Position numbers and translations under genes: made by a program. This document shows, one piece after another, positions 8,080 through 18,319 of a stretch of 64,000 nt of DNA. Source of the DNA: Spirochaetales bacterium (GTDB lineage Bacteria > Spirochaetota > Spirochaetia > Treponematales > Treponemataceae). The notes beneath the pieces are model-generated. The model was not told where the DNA came from, made no database searches, and saw nothing but the letters and a program-made list of their open reading frames with translations. The DNA is taken from the NCBI GenBank assembly GCA_029098225.1, contig JAQXNX010000027.1:1-64000 (forward strand), in the 5' to 3' direction. Position 1 is the stretch's first letter. Each line of letters opens with the position of its first letter.

Positions 8080-10389
8080 TTACTTAACCTTCATTTCAAA
8101 TACACCATCCCACTTCTTTGGAGGTGGGTTTGTTTTAAAGTGGGAGATTCTGTCAAGGAATACTACAGACGGCATGTCCTGATACTTTTCGTTACATAGC
8201 TGGAACATTTCTTCGGCCTTATCCCAGGATTGCTTGCGGTAAGCTTCCAATCCTTTTTCGAACAAATCTTTTATTTCAAAAAGCTTGTCTACTGCTGCTG
8301 CTTTAGTCTGAAGAATTTCATAAATACGGACAGGCTCGTTTTTTCCTTTTACTTTAATAAAATCAAGTTCGCGGCAAACAAAGGAATCTTTAAGCTTATC
8401 AAAAACAGCTTCTGTAATTATTGCCTTTGAACCGTAAGCTTTATTTGCACCTTCAAGGCGGGCAGCAAGATTAACAGTATCACCGATAGAAGTAAAGTCC
8501 ATACGGCTGCGGGCTCCAACAGAACCAAATACGACTTTTCCTGTATTAATTCCAATTCCCATAGAAATATAATCAGAGCCGTCTGCAAGAGCCTGCTGCT
8601 GCTGTGCGCGCATTGCTGCACGAATTTCCATGGCAGCTTTACATGCATTATATTCCTTTTTAGGGCCAGCAAAGAAAGCCATCATTTCATCTCCAACAAA
8701 CTTATCAATATCACCGCCGTTGTTCAAAATAATTTCTGTTTCAATATCAAGATAATGATTCAAAATTTCTACAACATCCTTTGGCTGTTTACCTTCGCAA
8801 AGAGTAGTAAAGCCACGGATATCTGTAAACAAAAAGCACAGCTCACGCGAAGTTGTAGATTTTTTAATATCCTTGTCTGCTGCCTGAAGAGTAGAGAAAG
8901 AAATATATGGAATTATTCCACGAATAATTCCAACCATGTTTTTAATTTCTTTGGAAAGATCTTTTGTTTCATCATGAGTTTTTATGGAATCTATAAAGGT
9001 AAGCTGTTCTGCAGAAATTTTTGAGTTTCCGTCGAGAATCTCTTCCAGTGTATTAGAAGACTTACGAACGTTAGTTTTAAGATATAAAAGTGGATTTGTA
9101 ATAAAGTCAGCAATAAGAAGTGAAAAAATAATTGCTATGTAAAGGAACATTACAACCATTGTATAAACATAAATTTTTACATGGAAATAAGAACGCATAA
9201 GGATTTCTGTTTTGTAAGTTACAATAGAGAATCCTACAAGCTTAAAGCCTGCTTTACGTGTAAAAGAAACCGGATAAATATATTTGCATAAATCTCCGTC
9301 TAAAACCGGCTGCTTTTTATAATTTCCGTTCATAAAGTTTGTAAAATATTCACGAGCTTTTTCTGCACTGATTTTTTTCTCTGTATCAGGAATTTCTTTT
9401 ACGTGGCCTGTTGCAGTTGTATAAGAGAATACATCGTATTCCGGCCAGTTAATTTTTTCAATTGTGAGTTCACTTTCATCTTCATTAGGAACAAAAGAAA
9501 CTTTATCACCTTCTTTCTGGAAAATGATATTTCCCGGAACACTTGCTGTAATAATATCAATTCGTTCAAAAGGACAGTCTGCGTAGCTGTTGGCTTCTTT
9601 TTGCTGTGTAAAGTACGGTGCAATTTTTTCGTATTTTCCGTCTGCAGAATCATATACGGTTGAAGTCTGTTCTGCCTGAGAACGTCCAACATCGCTGACT
9701 GCTTCTGTAAACATTTTGTTGTAACTTCGCAGAATAAGAATTGTAAAAATTACCATAATAACGGCAATAACACTTATGATTGTAAGTGTAAGTTTTGTCT
9801 TAATGGAAATTTTAGTTTTCTGTTTTGATTCAGCCTGAATTTTTTTGTATTCAGCAAATTCAGGATTCATTTCGCGCAAAAATAGAATTCCAAAAATGGA
9901 CATTAACGCATGAGAAATAAATGCGGCACCAAAAGAAACGTAAACTGTGACCGGCAAATGGAGGAACCAGCGCCAGCAGTTAGCAAAAATTATAAGGCAG
10001 GTAACCGAACAGAACAGGTAGAAAGTAAGGCTTATGTATGTAAGCACATAAAGAACTGTATTTACTTTGCCTTTAATAAAAAGCGAAATTAAAAGAAATA
10101 ATCCTGTAAATGGTACAAAGTAAATCATAAAGTATACAAGATGTAGAGCAGTTTCCTGAATTGAAGAGGCCTGTGTAAATGGAAGCTGATAAGGATAAAT
10201 AAGATTTGCTGTGCTTTCTGAATTACCAAGGCTTATGCTTTCCATTCCCATAGGAAGTAAAAAAAGTGCAATCATCATTGCAGCAGGAATAATTCTGCAA
10301 AAAAAGAAGAAGAACTTTTTTGAATTAAATTTGAATTTTCCTTTTATTGATATTTTAGATTTTTTTGCTTTTGATGCTTTGTTTTTCAT
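8080..10389 (-). CDS. membrane adenylate/guanylate cyclase (class III)
   Basis: A 769-residue cyclase making cAMP or cGMP. The N-terminus carries a basic segment and about five membrane spans (roughly residues 30-170), another span near 195-220, a periplasmic sensor of about 180 residues and a last span near 405-425. The cyclase domain has both metal aspartates, D523 (FLFTDIRGF) and D567 (KFVGDEMMAFF), and the core SIGDTVNLAARLEG. A TPR-like tail ends the protein. The Lys in DKFVGD and the Asp in SIGD favour ATP as substrate, but this is inference. It is convergent with gatA and divergent from the next gene. Confidence 0.88.
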   Translation of the reverse strand: MKNKASKAKKSKISIKGKFKFNSKKFFFFFCRIIPAAMMIALFLLPMGMESISLGNSESTANLIYPYQLPFTQASSIQETALHLVYFMIYFVPFTGLFLLISLFIKGKVNTVLYVLTYISLTFYLFCSVTCLIIFANCWRWFLHLPVTVYVSFGAAFISHALMSIFGILFLREMNPEFAEYKKIQAESKQKTKISIKTKLTLTIISVIAVIMVIFTILILRSYNKMFTEAVSDVGRSQAEQTSTVYDSADGKYEKIAPYFTQQKEANSYADCPFERIDIITASVPGNIIFQKEGDKVSFVPNEDESELTIEKINWPEYDVFSYTTATGHVKEIPDTEKKISAEKAREYFTNFMNGNYKKQPVLDGDLCKYIYPVSFTRKAGFKLVGFSIVTYKTEILMRSYFHVKIYVYTMVVMFLYIAIIFSLLIADFITNPLLYLKTNVRKSSNTLEEILDGNSKISAEQLTFIDSIKTHDETKDLSKEIKNMVGIIRGIIPYISFSTLQAADKDIKKSTTSRELCFLFTDIRGFTTLCEGKQPKDVVEILNHYLDIETEIILNNGGDIDKFVGDEMMAFFAGPKKEYNACKAAMEIRAAMRAQQQQALADGSDYISMGIGINTGKVVFGSVGARSRMDFTSIGDTVNLAARLEGANKAYGSKAIITEAVFDKLKDSFVCRELDFIKVKGKNEPVRIYEILQTKAAAVDKLFEIKDLFEKGLEAYRKQSWDKAEEMFQLCNEKYQDMPSVVFLDRISHFKTNPPPKKWDGVFEMKVK

Positions 10390-10604
10390 TTTAAGAATCC
10401 AGATTATTAGAATTTTATGAACAATATTCTATATTATATATATGAAAATTTCTAGCGCCGGATAATTTTACTGTCAGCTATGCAGATATTTATACATGCT
10501 TTTGCCGGGGATTTTATATTTGAGGGAAATATATTATTGTGTATAAAACATTTCACATTTAAAATAACTTTATTCATGCGCAAATGCTAACAAGGAGAAA
10601 TGAA

Positions 10605-11162
10605 ATGAAAAAGAATTTTGGCAAAAAAACTTATGTTTATCCAATGCCGGTTTTTATTATTGCTACTTATGATGAAAATAATAATCCTGATGCTATGAAT
10701 GCAGCTTGGGGTGGAATTCATGATGATAATCAGATTGCAATTTGTATTTCGCCGGAGCATAAAACTGCTAAAAATTTAATTCTAAAAAAAGCTTTTACAG
10801 TAAGCATGGCAGATGCCGCTCATGTAAAGGAATGTGATTATTTAGGAATTGCTTCTGGAAATAAAGAAAGTCAGAAAATTAAGAAGGCTGGTTTTACTGT
10901 TACAAAATCTGAATTTGTAGATGCTCCGGTAATTAATGAACTTCCTATGTGTCTTGAATGTGAGCTTGTAAGTTATGATGTTACAACCGGCTGTATGGTT
11001 GGAAATATTATAAACATTTCTGCCGAAGAAAGTGTATTAACCGATGGTGAAATTGATGTTAATAAATTAAAGCCAATTACTTACGATTCAGTAAAGCACA
11101 AATATATAGTTTTGGGAGAAGCTGTAGGCAATGCCTTCTCTGATGGAAAAGCATTGCTTTAA
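10605..11162 (+). CDS. flavin reductase-like FMN-binding protein
   Basis: A 185-residue protein of the flavin reductase-like domain family, which binds FMN and may reduce it or act as an electron carrier. The family pattern is seen in YVYPMPVFIIAT, NAAWGGIHDD, CISPEHKTAKNL and FTVSMADAAHV. The start at 10605 follows AAGGAG with 7-bp spacing; the ORF track start is 7 codons too early. It stands alone between a divergent cyclase and a convergent amylase, so its partner is unknown. Confidence 0.8.
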   Translation: MKKNFGKKTYVYPMPVFIIATYDENNNPDAMNAAWGGIHDDNQIAICISPEHKTAKNLILKKAFTVSMADAAHVKECDYLGIASGNKESQKIKKAGFTVTKSEFVDAPVINELPMCLECELVSYDVTTGCMVGNIINISAEESVLTDGEIDVNKLKPITYDSVKHKYIVLGEAVGNAFSDGKALL

Positions 11163-11179
11163 TCAGGTTAGTTTAAGAA

Positions 11180-12772
11180 TCAATAGCAGAAAACTGCAGT
11201 AGTAAAAGGCGGAATAGAAATTGTTCCGTCTTTATTTTTTGTAACTGGATTTGTGAAGAAAGCTGGCTCAGATGAAAATTCTGATCCTATTAAAATTGTT
11301 TCTGTTTGTGCAGAAACATTATGAATTACAAGCGCACCAGAATTTTCATTTTTCATAATCCAGGAACTTATTGAACTGTTTTCTATATCGTAAGGTTCAA
11401 GTTTACCATTAAAGGCACTGCAGGAATTTCTGAAGTTTATAAGTTTTTTATAATAATTATATAGAGAGTTTTTATCTTTTGACTGTTCTTTAAGGCTTAC
11501 AGTTTTTTTATTGTAAATACAATCTTCTTCATTTGCCCATGTTGTCTGAAATTGATCTTTTCCACCCCACAAAAATGGAGTGCGTTTTGTTTCGTCTTTT
11601 GTACCACTCATCATTCCAATTTCTTCGCCATAGTAAACAAAAGGAATTCCCTGTGTAAGAATATACATTCCTGCAGCTAGTTTTAATTCAGCAGCATTTC
11701 CGCGGAGATTTCCTGCAATGCGGCTTTGATCGTGATTAGTTAAAAATGGAGCATCTATAAAATCCGGATTGTAGCGTGAATAAGCTGCATAATCGTTCTG
11801 TAAAATTTTTGCAAAATTATTTGCGCCTGCTGTCTGATTTTTAATTGTATTTAAAATATAGTTGTCTCCCATGTCAAAATGGAAAACAGAGTTTAAGCCT
11901 GCAAGTGCCTGAGCACGAATACTTGTTGTGTCCCATACTTCTGCAACACTAAAATTCTGCGGATTAATTTCTTCAAGATAATCTGTAATTTCCTTCCAGA
12001 ATTCTGCAGCCGATTGGGTAGAACTAGTAAAATCATTCGGCATTTTTATTTTATCATAAACATGTCCTGCAGCATCAAAACGGAAGCCTGAAACTCCTTT
12101 ATCGTTCCAGAACTTTAAAACTTTTTTTAATTCTTCTCTAAGTTCTCTGCTGTCCAGATTAAAGTCCGGCATTCCTTCATAAAATTCTCCTGCGTAAAAG
12201 TCATTGCCATATTTATTCCATAATGAATGACCCCAGACTTTTTGATTAAGATTATAGTCCTGTGCATTTCCCGTATTTGAATTTACAGGAGACTCAGAAA
12301 TCCAGTGGTACCAGCTACGATGCGGATCTTCAGGATTTTTTGAATCTAAAAACCACTGGTTATTCGAAGAGGAATGATTAAAGGTTATATCAAGCATTAC
12401 AGCAATTCCTCTTTCTCTGCAGGCTTTTACAAGGTTTTCAAAATCTTCCATGGTTCCGTAATCAGGATTTACCATGTAATAATTATCTACATCATAACCA
12501 TGATAAGAATGAGAAGGAAAAACAGGAAGCAGCCAGATACCGGAAATTCCAAGCTCGCTAAGGTAATCAAGTTTTTGAGTAATTCCGTTAAAATCTCCTG
12601 TTCCATCTTTATCACTGTCTGCAAAGGAGCGGACAAAGAGACTGTAATAAACGCCTTGTCGCGGATTTAATTCTTTTGTAAGCTTCTGGTTTTGTAAAGA
12701 ATTTCTTTTACATGCAGTAAATACAAAGAGAACAGAAAAAATAATTGCAGAATACTTAAAAACAGATTTCAT
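11180..12772 (-). CDS. lipoprotein alpha-amylase (GH13)
   Basis: A 530-residue glycoside hydrolase family 13 enzyme that would cut alpha-1,4-glucans outside the cytoplasm. A signal peptide ends in a lipobox with the anchoring Cys at C21 (VFTACKRN). The catalytic residues fit GH13: nucleophile D233 (FRFDAAG), acid/base E278 (VAEVWD) and D348 (TNHDQS). DITFNHSS is the conserved region I. It is the last gene of malE-malF-malG and overlaps malG by 4 bp (ATGA), so it shares their transcript. Its likely role is to trim maltodextrins next to the transporter. Confidence 0.9.
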   Translation of the reverse strand: MKSVFKYSAIIFSVLFVFTACKRNSLQNQKLTKELNPRQGVYYSLFVRSFADSDKDGTGDFNGITQKLDYLSELGISGIWLLPVFPSHSYHGYDVDNYYMVNPDYGTMEDFENLVKACRERGIAVMLDITFNHSSSNNQWFLDSKNPEDPHRSWYHWISESPVNSNTGNAQDYNLNQKVWGHSLWNKYGNDFYAGEFYEGMPDFNLDSRELREELKKVLKFWNDKGVSGFRFDAAGHVYDKIKMPNDFTSSTQSAAEFWKEITDYLEEINPQNFSVAEVWDTTSIRAQALAGLNSVFHFDMGDNYILNTIKNQTAGANNFAKILQNDYAAYSRYNPDFIDAPFLTNHDQSRIAGNLRGNAAELKLAAGMYILTQGIPFVYYGEEIGMMSGTKDETKRTPFLWGGKDQFQTTWANEEDCIYNKKTVSLKEQSKDKNSLYNYYKKLINFRNSCSAFNGKLEPYDIENSSISSWIMKNENSGALVIHNVSAQTETILIGSEFSSEPAFFTNPVTKNKDGTISIPPFTTAVFCY

Positions 12773-13623
12773 TCTTTTCCACCAGTTCCTGCAAGAGACT
12801 GCAATAAAGATTTTTGTCCAAGAACAAAGAGAATTGTAAATGGAATTGCAACTAAGAGTGCACCAGCTGCAAACATTGTGAAGTGATCTGCGGCACGTCC
12901 GTTAATCATTTCGAATAATCCAACTGCAAGTGTTTTTTTGCTGTCGGTTCTAAGAACAAGTCTTGGGAAAATAAAATCCATCCATGGACCTGTAAAGCTT
13001 GTAAGCGCAAGAAATACAATCTGAGGTTTTGCTGCTGGAACTACAACCTTTAGAAAAGCTCCAAGCGGTGTTGCCCCATCGATGTATGCTGCTTCTGCTA
13101 TGTCGCGGGGAACAGTATCAAAGTAACCTTTCATTAACCAGGAATTGAATGGAATACTTCCGGTTGAATAAACCAGAACAAGTCCCCAGAGTGTATTTAA
13201 AGCATTTAGCTTCCATAAAATTACATAAGTCGCAATCATTCCAATAAAGCTTGGGAACATCTGAAGAATAATCATAGAGGCCATTACAGGCTTTTTGAAT
13301 GGAAATGAAAATCGGCTGAAGATATAACCACATAAGCTGCATACAACAACAGTGATTATTGTGTTAGAAGTAGCAATAATCAGAGTATTCATATACCAGT
13401 GAAAATAATTTGTCTGTGTAAAAAGTCTTGTATACTGGAACAGCGAAATTTTCTGCTTGAAAGGAACAATACTTGTAGATGCAAGCGAGTTAGATTCAGA
13501 AAAGGATGCGCTGATTGTAAATGCAAGCGGGTAGAGAACAAGAAATACCTGAATAATCAGAATTACCGTAAGGAAAAAAACTGCTACTGAAAATGAATTT
13601 GATTTTTGATTTTTTTCGTTCAT
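12769..13623 (-). CDS. malG: maltodextrin ABC transporter permease, MalG-like
   Basis: A 284-residue inner-membrane permease with about six spans. The EAA loop that docks the ATPase is clear (AAYIDGATPLGAFLKVVVP). Overlap or contact with malF and with the amylase gene shows one operon. No MalK ATPase gene is present in the window, so a shared ATPase encoded elsewhere must energise it, as in many Gram-positive and spirochaete sugar transporters. Substrate is inferred from the two GH13 genes. Confidence 0.88.
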   Translation of the reverse strand: MNEKNQKSNSFSVAVFFLTVILIIQVFLVLYPLAFTISASFSESNSLASTSIVPFKQKISLFQYTRLFTQTNYFHWYMNTLIIATSNTIITVVVCSLCGYIFSRFSFPFKKPVMASMIILQMFPSFIGMIATYVILWKLNALNTLWGLVLVYSTGSIPFNSWLMKGYFDTVPRDIAEAAYIDGATPLGAFLKVVVPAAKPQIVFLALTSFTGPWMDFIFPRLVLRTDSKKTLAVGLFEMINGRAADHFTMFAAGALLVAIPFTILFVLGQKSLLQSLAGTGGKE

Positions 13624-14993
13624 TATAATTCACCATCCTTGAATGCTTTTGTGTGTGTAAAGTTGTATAAAGCAAACGGTACTAATACTATGAATACAAG
13701 AATAGAAAGTACAGATGCGAGCTGATACTGGTTTGGTGTATTCATTGTAAGTTTGTAAATCCAGGAAATCAAAAGATCTGTTGAACCTGCCTGTGTTGAA
13801 ATGGTAAGGTTTTCACTTCCAAGCATAAGGTTTGGTCCACCGCTTGTAAGGAAGAAAACAGCACCAAAGTTATTTATATTTCCTGCAAACTGCATGATGA
13901 GTGCAGGTTTTAACTGATACATTACAAGAGGAAGTGTAATATGGCGGAACTGCTGCCAGCGTGAAGCTCCGTCAATCTGAGCAGCCTCGTACTGTGCCTG
14001 AGAAATTGCCGTCATGGAACTTGTTGTAAGAATCATACTGTAAGGAAAACCAATCCAGATGTTAACCAAAACTAACGTGAGCTTTGCCAGAGTCGGATTA
14101 GATAGCCATGGAATATTTTGTGTAATGATGTGACAGAATTGTAAGGTTCTGTTGATTGGTCCAAAGGTTCCGTTCAACAAGTTAGCCCATACAAACAATG
14201 AAAGCATCTGTGGAATTGCATAAGGAAGAATAAATATTGTTCTGTAGAATTTTGGGATTCTGATTCGCTTGTCTCTAAGAATTACTGCGAACATAAAACC
14301 AACAAAGAAGCACGAGAAGGTTGAAAGAACAGCCCAGATAATTGTCCACACAGCAACTCTTGCAAAGGCTTTAGGCCAGTTTCCTCCAAGATTTCTGGAG
14401 AACATTGTTTTAAAGTTATCTATTCCAACCCAGTCTACAAGATTTTTTGGTGGAATGTGGTCTGGTGAAGAATAGTTTGTAAATGCAATAAGCATAGAAA
14501 AGAGCAGAGGAATTAATGTAAAAATCGAAATCATTAAAACTGCAGGTGTAATTCCAATTGAAGGAAAAGCTTTTGTAGCAAGATGATTTCTTATTTCTTT
14601 TGAAGATGGATATTTTCCCCGCTGAATAATTAATAATGCATCTTTTTTTCCGGTTTTAATTTGAGAAATATATATAAAAATAAAGATTGCTAAAATGATT
14701 AGAGCAAAAAGTCCTTCAATCATCATAAAGATGGAATGATCCAGAAGTTTAATTGGAGTTCCCTCTGGCTTTGGACTTCCTAATGTAATGAGTCCTGCTA
14801 AAGCCGAAGGAATTGCATAATTAAAAACCGGAGTACAGCTTAAAATGATGATTACTTCTATAAGCATCATAAAAATGCCGCGAAGATATTGTTTTAAATA
14901 TAAAACCTGTCCAAGTCCCATAAAACAGCAGGATGCAAATTGAGTCTTTTTTGCCAGATTACAAGGTATTGAATTAACTGTCTGATTATCCAT
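13623..14993 (-). CDS. malF: maltodextrin ABC transporter permease, MalF-like
   Basis: A 456-residue permease. The first ~170 residues hold extra hydrophobic segments (near YLRGIFMMLIEVIIIL and GLFALIILAIFIFIYI) before the six-span core, and the EAA loop reads AAQIDGASRWQQFRHITLP. I place the start at 14993 (MDNQTVNS), 7 bp after GAGG; the ORF track extends it to 15053, into an intergenic hairpin. The stop adjoins the malG start. It lies between malE and malG, the usual order. Confidence 0.87.
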   Translation of the reverse strand: MDNQTVNSIPCNLAKKTQFASCCFMGLGQVLYLKQYLRGIFMMLIEVIIILSCTPVFNYAIPSALAGLITLGSPKPEGTPIKLLDHSIFMMIEGLFALIILAIFIFIYISQIKTGKKDALLIIQRGKYPSSKEIRNHLATKAFPSIGITPAVLMISIFTLIPLLFSMLIAFTNYSSPDHIPPKNLVDWVGIDNFKTMFSRNLGGNWPKAFARVAVWTIIWAVLSTFSCFFVGFMFAVILRDKRIRIPKFYRTIFILPYAIPQMLSLFVWANLLNGTFGPINRTLQFCHIITQNIPWLSNPTLAKLTLVLVNIWIGFPYSMILTTSSMTAISQAQYEAAQIDGASRWQQFRHITLPLVMYQLKPALIMQFAGNINNFGAVFFLTSGGPNLMLGSENLTISTQAGSTDLLISWIYKLTMNTPNQYQLASVLSILVFIVLVPFALYNFTHTKAFKDGEL

Positions 14994-15025
14994 ATAAAAA
15001 CCTCTTTTTTCAAAGTGAAAAAAAG

Positions 15026-15059
15026 CGGCCATTGCAAAGAGGAACAATTGCAATGACCG
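15026..15059 (-). other. malE-malF intergenic hairpin
   Basis: CATTGCAA (15030-15037) pairs with TTGCAATG (15048-15055), and CGG/CCG extends the stem after one mismatch. It lies in the transcript between malE and malF with no T-tract. Such a structure can protect the upstream malE message and lower malF/malG output, giving excess binding protein. This role is inferred. Confidence 0.55.
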
Positions 15060-15073
15060 TTTATGAAATTATT

Positions 15074-16255
15074 TTATTTTGCAGCTTCCATTGCGGTAGC
15101 AGCAGCATTCAAATCCTGAGTTACATCATCTCCATCCCAGATTCCGCCGTAGGCACTACCCATTGCTGACCAGTATGTACCCATCTGTGGAATTGTTGGC
15201 ATTGGGAATGCATAAGCAGCCTGTTCAAGAATTCCGTTAGAAAGTGGATCTGTAATTATAATATCACTTCTTGGTGGAATCTGTGCTGTAATTTCAAATC
15301 TCTTTGTAAGAGCTTCTTTAGACATAAGGAACTTTGCAAAATCTTCAGCTTCCTCTTTGTGTTCTGTATAAGCACTTACAAATGCAATTCGTACACCAGA
15401 GAATGAAGTAGCAGGTTTTCCGTCTCCAAATCCAGGAATTGTTGTAATTCCATAATTTACGCCACTCTGATTAAAGTCTGCAATCTTCCATGGTCCTGTA
15501 ATAATCATAGGAGCTGTTCCTTCTACGAATGCAGAGTTACAGAAGTCATCAGAAAGGTCTGCTGAAGGAACATCTAGAATCTGGCTGCGGAGATTCTTAA
15601 AATATTCAAGACCCTTTATTGTAGCAGGAGCATTAATATTGTGCTGATTCTTATCATCGCCGTTTGGTCCAAAAAGTGAAGAACCGTAAGCAGACATGAA
15701 CATATAAGAGTAATATGCGTTGCCAACACCCCATACTAAAGCATATTTATTTTTTGATTTATCATTCCAGGTTTTTGCAAAAGAGATTACTTCATCCCAG
15801 GTTTTTGGTGGATTCTGAATGATATCCTTGTTGTAGAAGAGAGCATAAGTTTCAATAGAAAGAGGATATCCGTAAAGTTTTCCTTCGTAAGTTCCTGCAA
15901 CTTTAGCAGCATCTACAAAGCTGTTAATAAATGATGTGTCGGAAACTGGAAGAACGTGGCCTCCTGCTACAAGAGCTCCAACATGGTCGTGTGGTGCAAC
16001 AAATACGTCTGCGCCAACTCCTGCTGGACCATCAAGTTCAATTTTTGCACGAGCATCTGGAGATGCAACCGGCTCATATACAATATCAATATTAGGATGT
16101 GATTTTTTATACTCTGCAGCAGCCCATTCCATAAATTCACGCTCTGGACCATCAGATTCCCACATCTTGAGAGTAACCTTCTTTTCTCCACAAGAACTTA
16201 ATAAAACAGCCGAAAGACAAACAATTCCTGCCATTAAACCAATATGTTTTTTCAT
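15074..16255 (-). CDS. malE: maltodextrin-binding lipoprotein, MalE-like
   Basis: A 393-residue extracytoplasmic solute-binding protein of the sugar ABC family. The signal peptide ends in a lipobox with Cys at C22 (LLSSCGEK). The mature start KVTLKMWESDGPEREFMEW and the later PPKTWDEVISFAKTW and EGTAPMIITGPW segments are typical of maltose-binding proteins. GGAGG precedes the ATG. It is the first gene of malEFG-amylase and is separated from malF by a hairpin. Confidence 0.88.
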   Translation of the reverse strand: MKKHIGLMAGIVCLSAVLLSSCGEKKVTLKMWESDGPEREFMEWAAAEYKKSHPNIDIVYEPVASPDARAKIELDGPAGVGADVFVAPHDHVGALVAGGHVLPVSDTSFINSFVDAAKVAGTYEGKLYGYPLSIETYALFYNKDIIQNPPKTWDEVISFAKTWNDKSKNKYALVWGVGNAYYSYMFMSAYGSSLFGPNGDDKNQHNINAPATIKGLEYFKNLRSQILDVPSADLSDDFCNSAFVEGTAPMIITGPWKIADFNQSGVNYGITTIPGFGDGKPATSFSGVRIAFVSAYTEHKEEAEDFAKFLMSKEALTKRFEITAQIPPRSDIIITDPLSNGILEQAAYAFPMPTIPQMGTYWSAMGSAYGGIWDGDDVTQDLNAAATAMEAAK

Positions 16256-16329
16256 AGTACCTCCAAAAACATCATAAATCGCTGATGGTGTCGGTTCAGC
16301 AGATTCAGATGCATGATTTTTATAATTTT

Positions 16330-16357
16330 ATTCTAGCATCATCAAAAAAAAAATCAA
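16330..16357 (-). promoter_or_regulatory. candidate malE promoter
   Basis: On the minus strand TTGATT (16352-16357) and TAGAAT (16330-16335) are 16 bp apart, about 75 bp before the malE start. Long A/T runs surround it, so the match could be partly compositional. Confidence 0.4.
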
Positions 16358-16405
16358 AAAAAAATAATCATAATTACTATTATCTTATTTTAGGTGAAAA
16401 ATATT

Positions 16406-18232
16406 TTATAATTCGCTTTTATTTTCTACTATTATTACCCCATTTTTTGCTAAATTTATTTCTTCTGATTTTTCTTTTGCCTGAATTCCATTTTCAAATA
16501 TAATTTTATTGTCTGCTGTATATTCAGAAACGTTTTGAACTGAATCTGTAAAGTTTGCAATTAACGTAAGCTTATGCTTAGAATCATCACTTGTTTTTTG
16601 AATGCAGAGAATGCGTTTATCAGCATTTTTTGAATTATCAGAAGGATAAAGAAATTCTGTCTGATATCCGCTCATCGCTGCGTAATTTTTCCTTACTTCA
16701 ATAAGTCTTCTGAAGAGTTTTAAGTCTTCATCGCATTTTCCGCTTTCAATTTCGTCCCAAGGCATACATCTTCTGCAGTCAGGATCTTTTCCACCTTCCA
16801 GAAAAACTTCTGTTCCATAATAAATACATGGGCTTCCAGAAAGTGCGAACATTATTGCAAGGATCTGTATAGCTTTATCGCGGTTCTGAACTTTTGTTAT
16901 AAGTCGCATAGTGTCATGGCTGTCCATAAGATTAAACATAACATGCTGCGTCTGTATAAAATAATCTGTAAGACAGCGGTTAACATCCTGTTCAAAATTC
17001 TTTACAGATTCATTTTCGTTTAATGCAAATTTGTAAATTGAGTTTTGGAGAGGATAGTTCATAATTGCATCAAATTCATTTCCTCTAAGCCATGGAATGG
17101 AATTATGCCATATTTCGCCAATAATATAAAAATCATCTTTTAAAGCGCGCATGCTTTCCTGCAATTCGCGGCAGAAATCGTGACAGACTTCATTTGCAAC
17201 ATCAAGGCGAAGTGCATCAATATCATATTCCTTTACCCAGTATTTACAGACGTTAATTAAATATTTGCGAACTTCTTTATTGTTAGTGTTGAATTTTGGC
17301 ATATAGTCACAATATGCAAAAGCAAAGAAATTAGCTTTTTCGGCATTGTTCCCGGGTGTACCTTCAAAATTCCAGTCGTTTACCATATACCAGTCTGCAT
17401 ATTTTGATTTCTGCCGTTTTTTTAATACATCCTGCCAGGCAAAAAAATCCCAGCCGGAATGATTAAATACTCCATCGAGCATAATTCTTATTCCACGACG
17501 ATGGGCTTCTTTTACAAGTTTTTTCATATCTTTCTTTGTTCCGAATTCCGGATCAATTGAATAATAATCGGTCGTGTCGTATTTATGCTGAGTTGTAGAA
17601 CAATTGATTGGGTTTAAATAAATTCCGGTAATTCCAAGCTCTTTAAGGTAATCTAGCTTTTCTGTAATTCCTTTAAGGTTTCCGCCAAAGCACTGCTGAT
17701 TATTTACTTCTTCATTTCTTTTTGCCCATGGTAGAATTTTGTCATCAGGTTTACTTTGTTTTCCTCTGCAGAATCTGGAAGGAAAAATCTGATACCAGAT
17801 TGTATTTTTTGCCCAGACCGGAGTAGTACAAATGTCATTTTTATTCATCCATGGAAAAATAAAAGGATAGTATGAGTCCATGTCTGCAAGAAAATCTTTT
17901 TCACTTACAAGTCCACTTTCTCCATAAATGTAAGATTCGTCATTGCTTTGAATTTTAAAAAAATATTTGCAGCGTTTAAATTCCGGTTGAAGAGTTATTG
18001 TCCACCAGAAATGATTTTGAAGTTCTTTTTTGCCTGATATTTCTGTTGTGGTAAACTGCCAGTGAAAAGTTGAACCATCATTTTCTTTTCCCCAGTCAAA
18101 AGGATCTCCCCAGAGAATAAAAACCTTTTGAATTTCTTTTCCTGTTTTTAAATTTAGCACAAGATTGTTTTTATCGAGCGGATAACAAAAATTATCAAAA
18201 GCCCGGTGTTCTATAGCAGATAAATTAATCAT
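16406..18232 (-). CDS. neopullulanase/cyclomaltodextrinase-like GH13 enzyme
   Basis: A 608-residue enzyme without a signal peptide, so probably cytoplasmic, degrading imported maltodextrins or cyclodextrins. Residues about 1-125 look like the N-terminal CBM34-type beta domain of GH13_20 enzymes (NDGSTFHWQFT). The catalytic core has D344 (ALRLDVANEV), E373 (IIGEIWH) and D440 (MDSHDTMR). It lies upstream of malE in the same direction with a 150-bp gap containing a candidate promoter. The AraC gene diverges from it. Confidence 0.87.
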   Translation of the reverse strand: MINLSAIEHRAFDNFCYPLDKNNLVLNLKTGKEIQKVFILWGDPFDWGKENDGSTFHWQFTTTEISGKKELQNHFWWTITLQPEFKRCKYFFKIQSNDESYIYGESGLVSEKDFLADMDSYYPFIFPWMNKNDICTTPVWAKNTIWYQIFPSRFCRGKQSKPDDKILPWAKRNEEVNNQQCFGGNLKGITEKLDYLKELGITGIYLNPINCSTTQHKYDTTDYYSIDPEFGTKKDMKKLVKEAHRRGIRIMLDGVFNHSGWDFFAWQDVLKKRQKSKYADWYMVNDWNFEGTPGNNAEKANFFAFAYCDYMPKFNTNNKEVRKYLINVCKYWVKEYDIDALRLDVANEVCHDFCRELQESMRALKDDFYIIGEIWHNSIPWLRGNEFDAIMNYPLQNSIYKFALNENESVKNFEQDVNRCLTDYFIQTQHVMFNLMDSHDTMRLITKVQNRDKAIQILAIMFALSGSPCIYYGTEVFLEGGKDPDCRRCMPWDEIESGKCDEDLKLFRRLIEVRKNYAAMSGYQTEFLYPSDNSKNADKRILCIQKTSDDSKHKLTLIANFTDSVQNVSEYTADNKIIFENGIQAKEKSEEINLAKNGVIIVENKSEL

Positions 18233-18319
18233 AAAATCCTCGCTTTTTGTTCATTTTCTGACAAAATTCCACGGAATTAATTTTTGAAAAAATGAATGTA
18301 ATAAAATCTGTTTCCAGTT

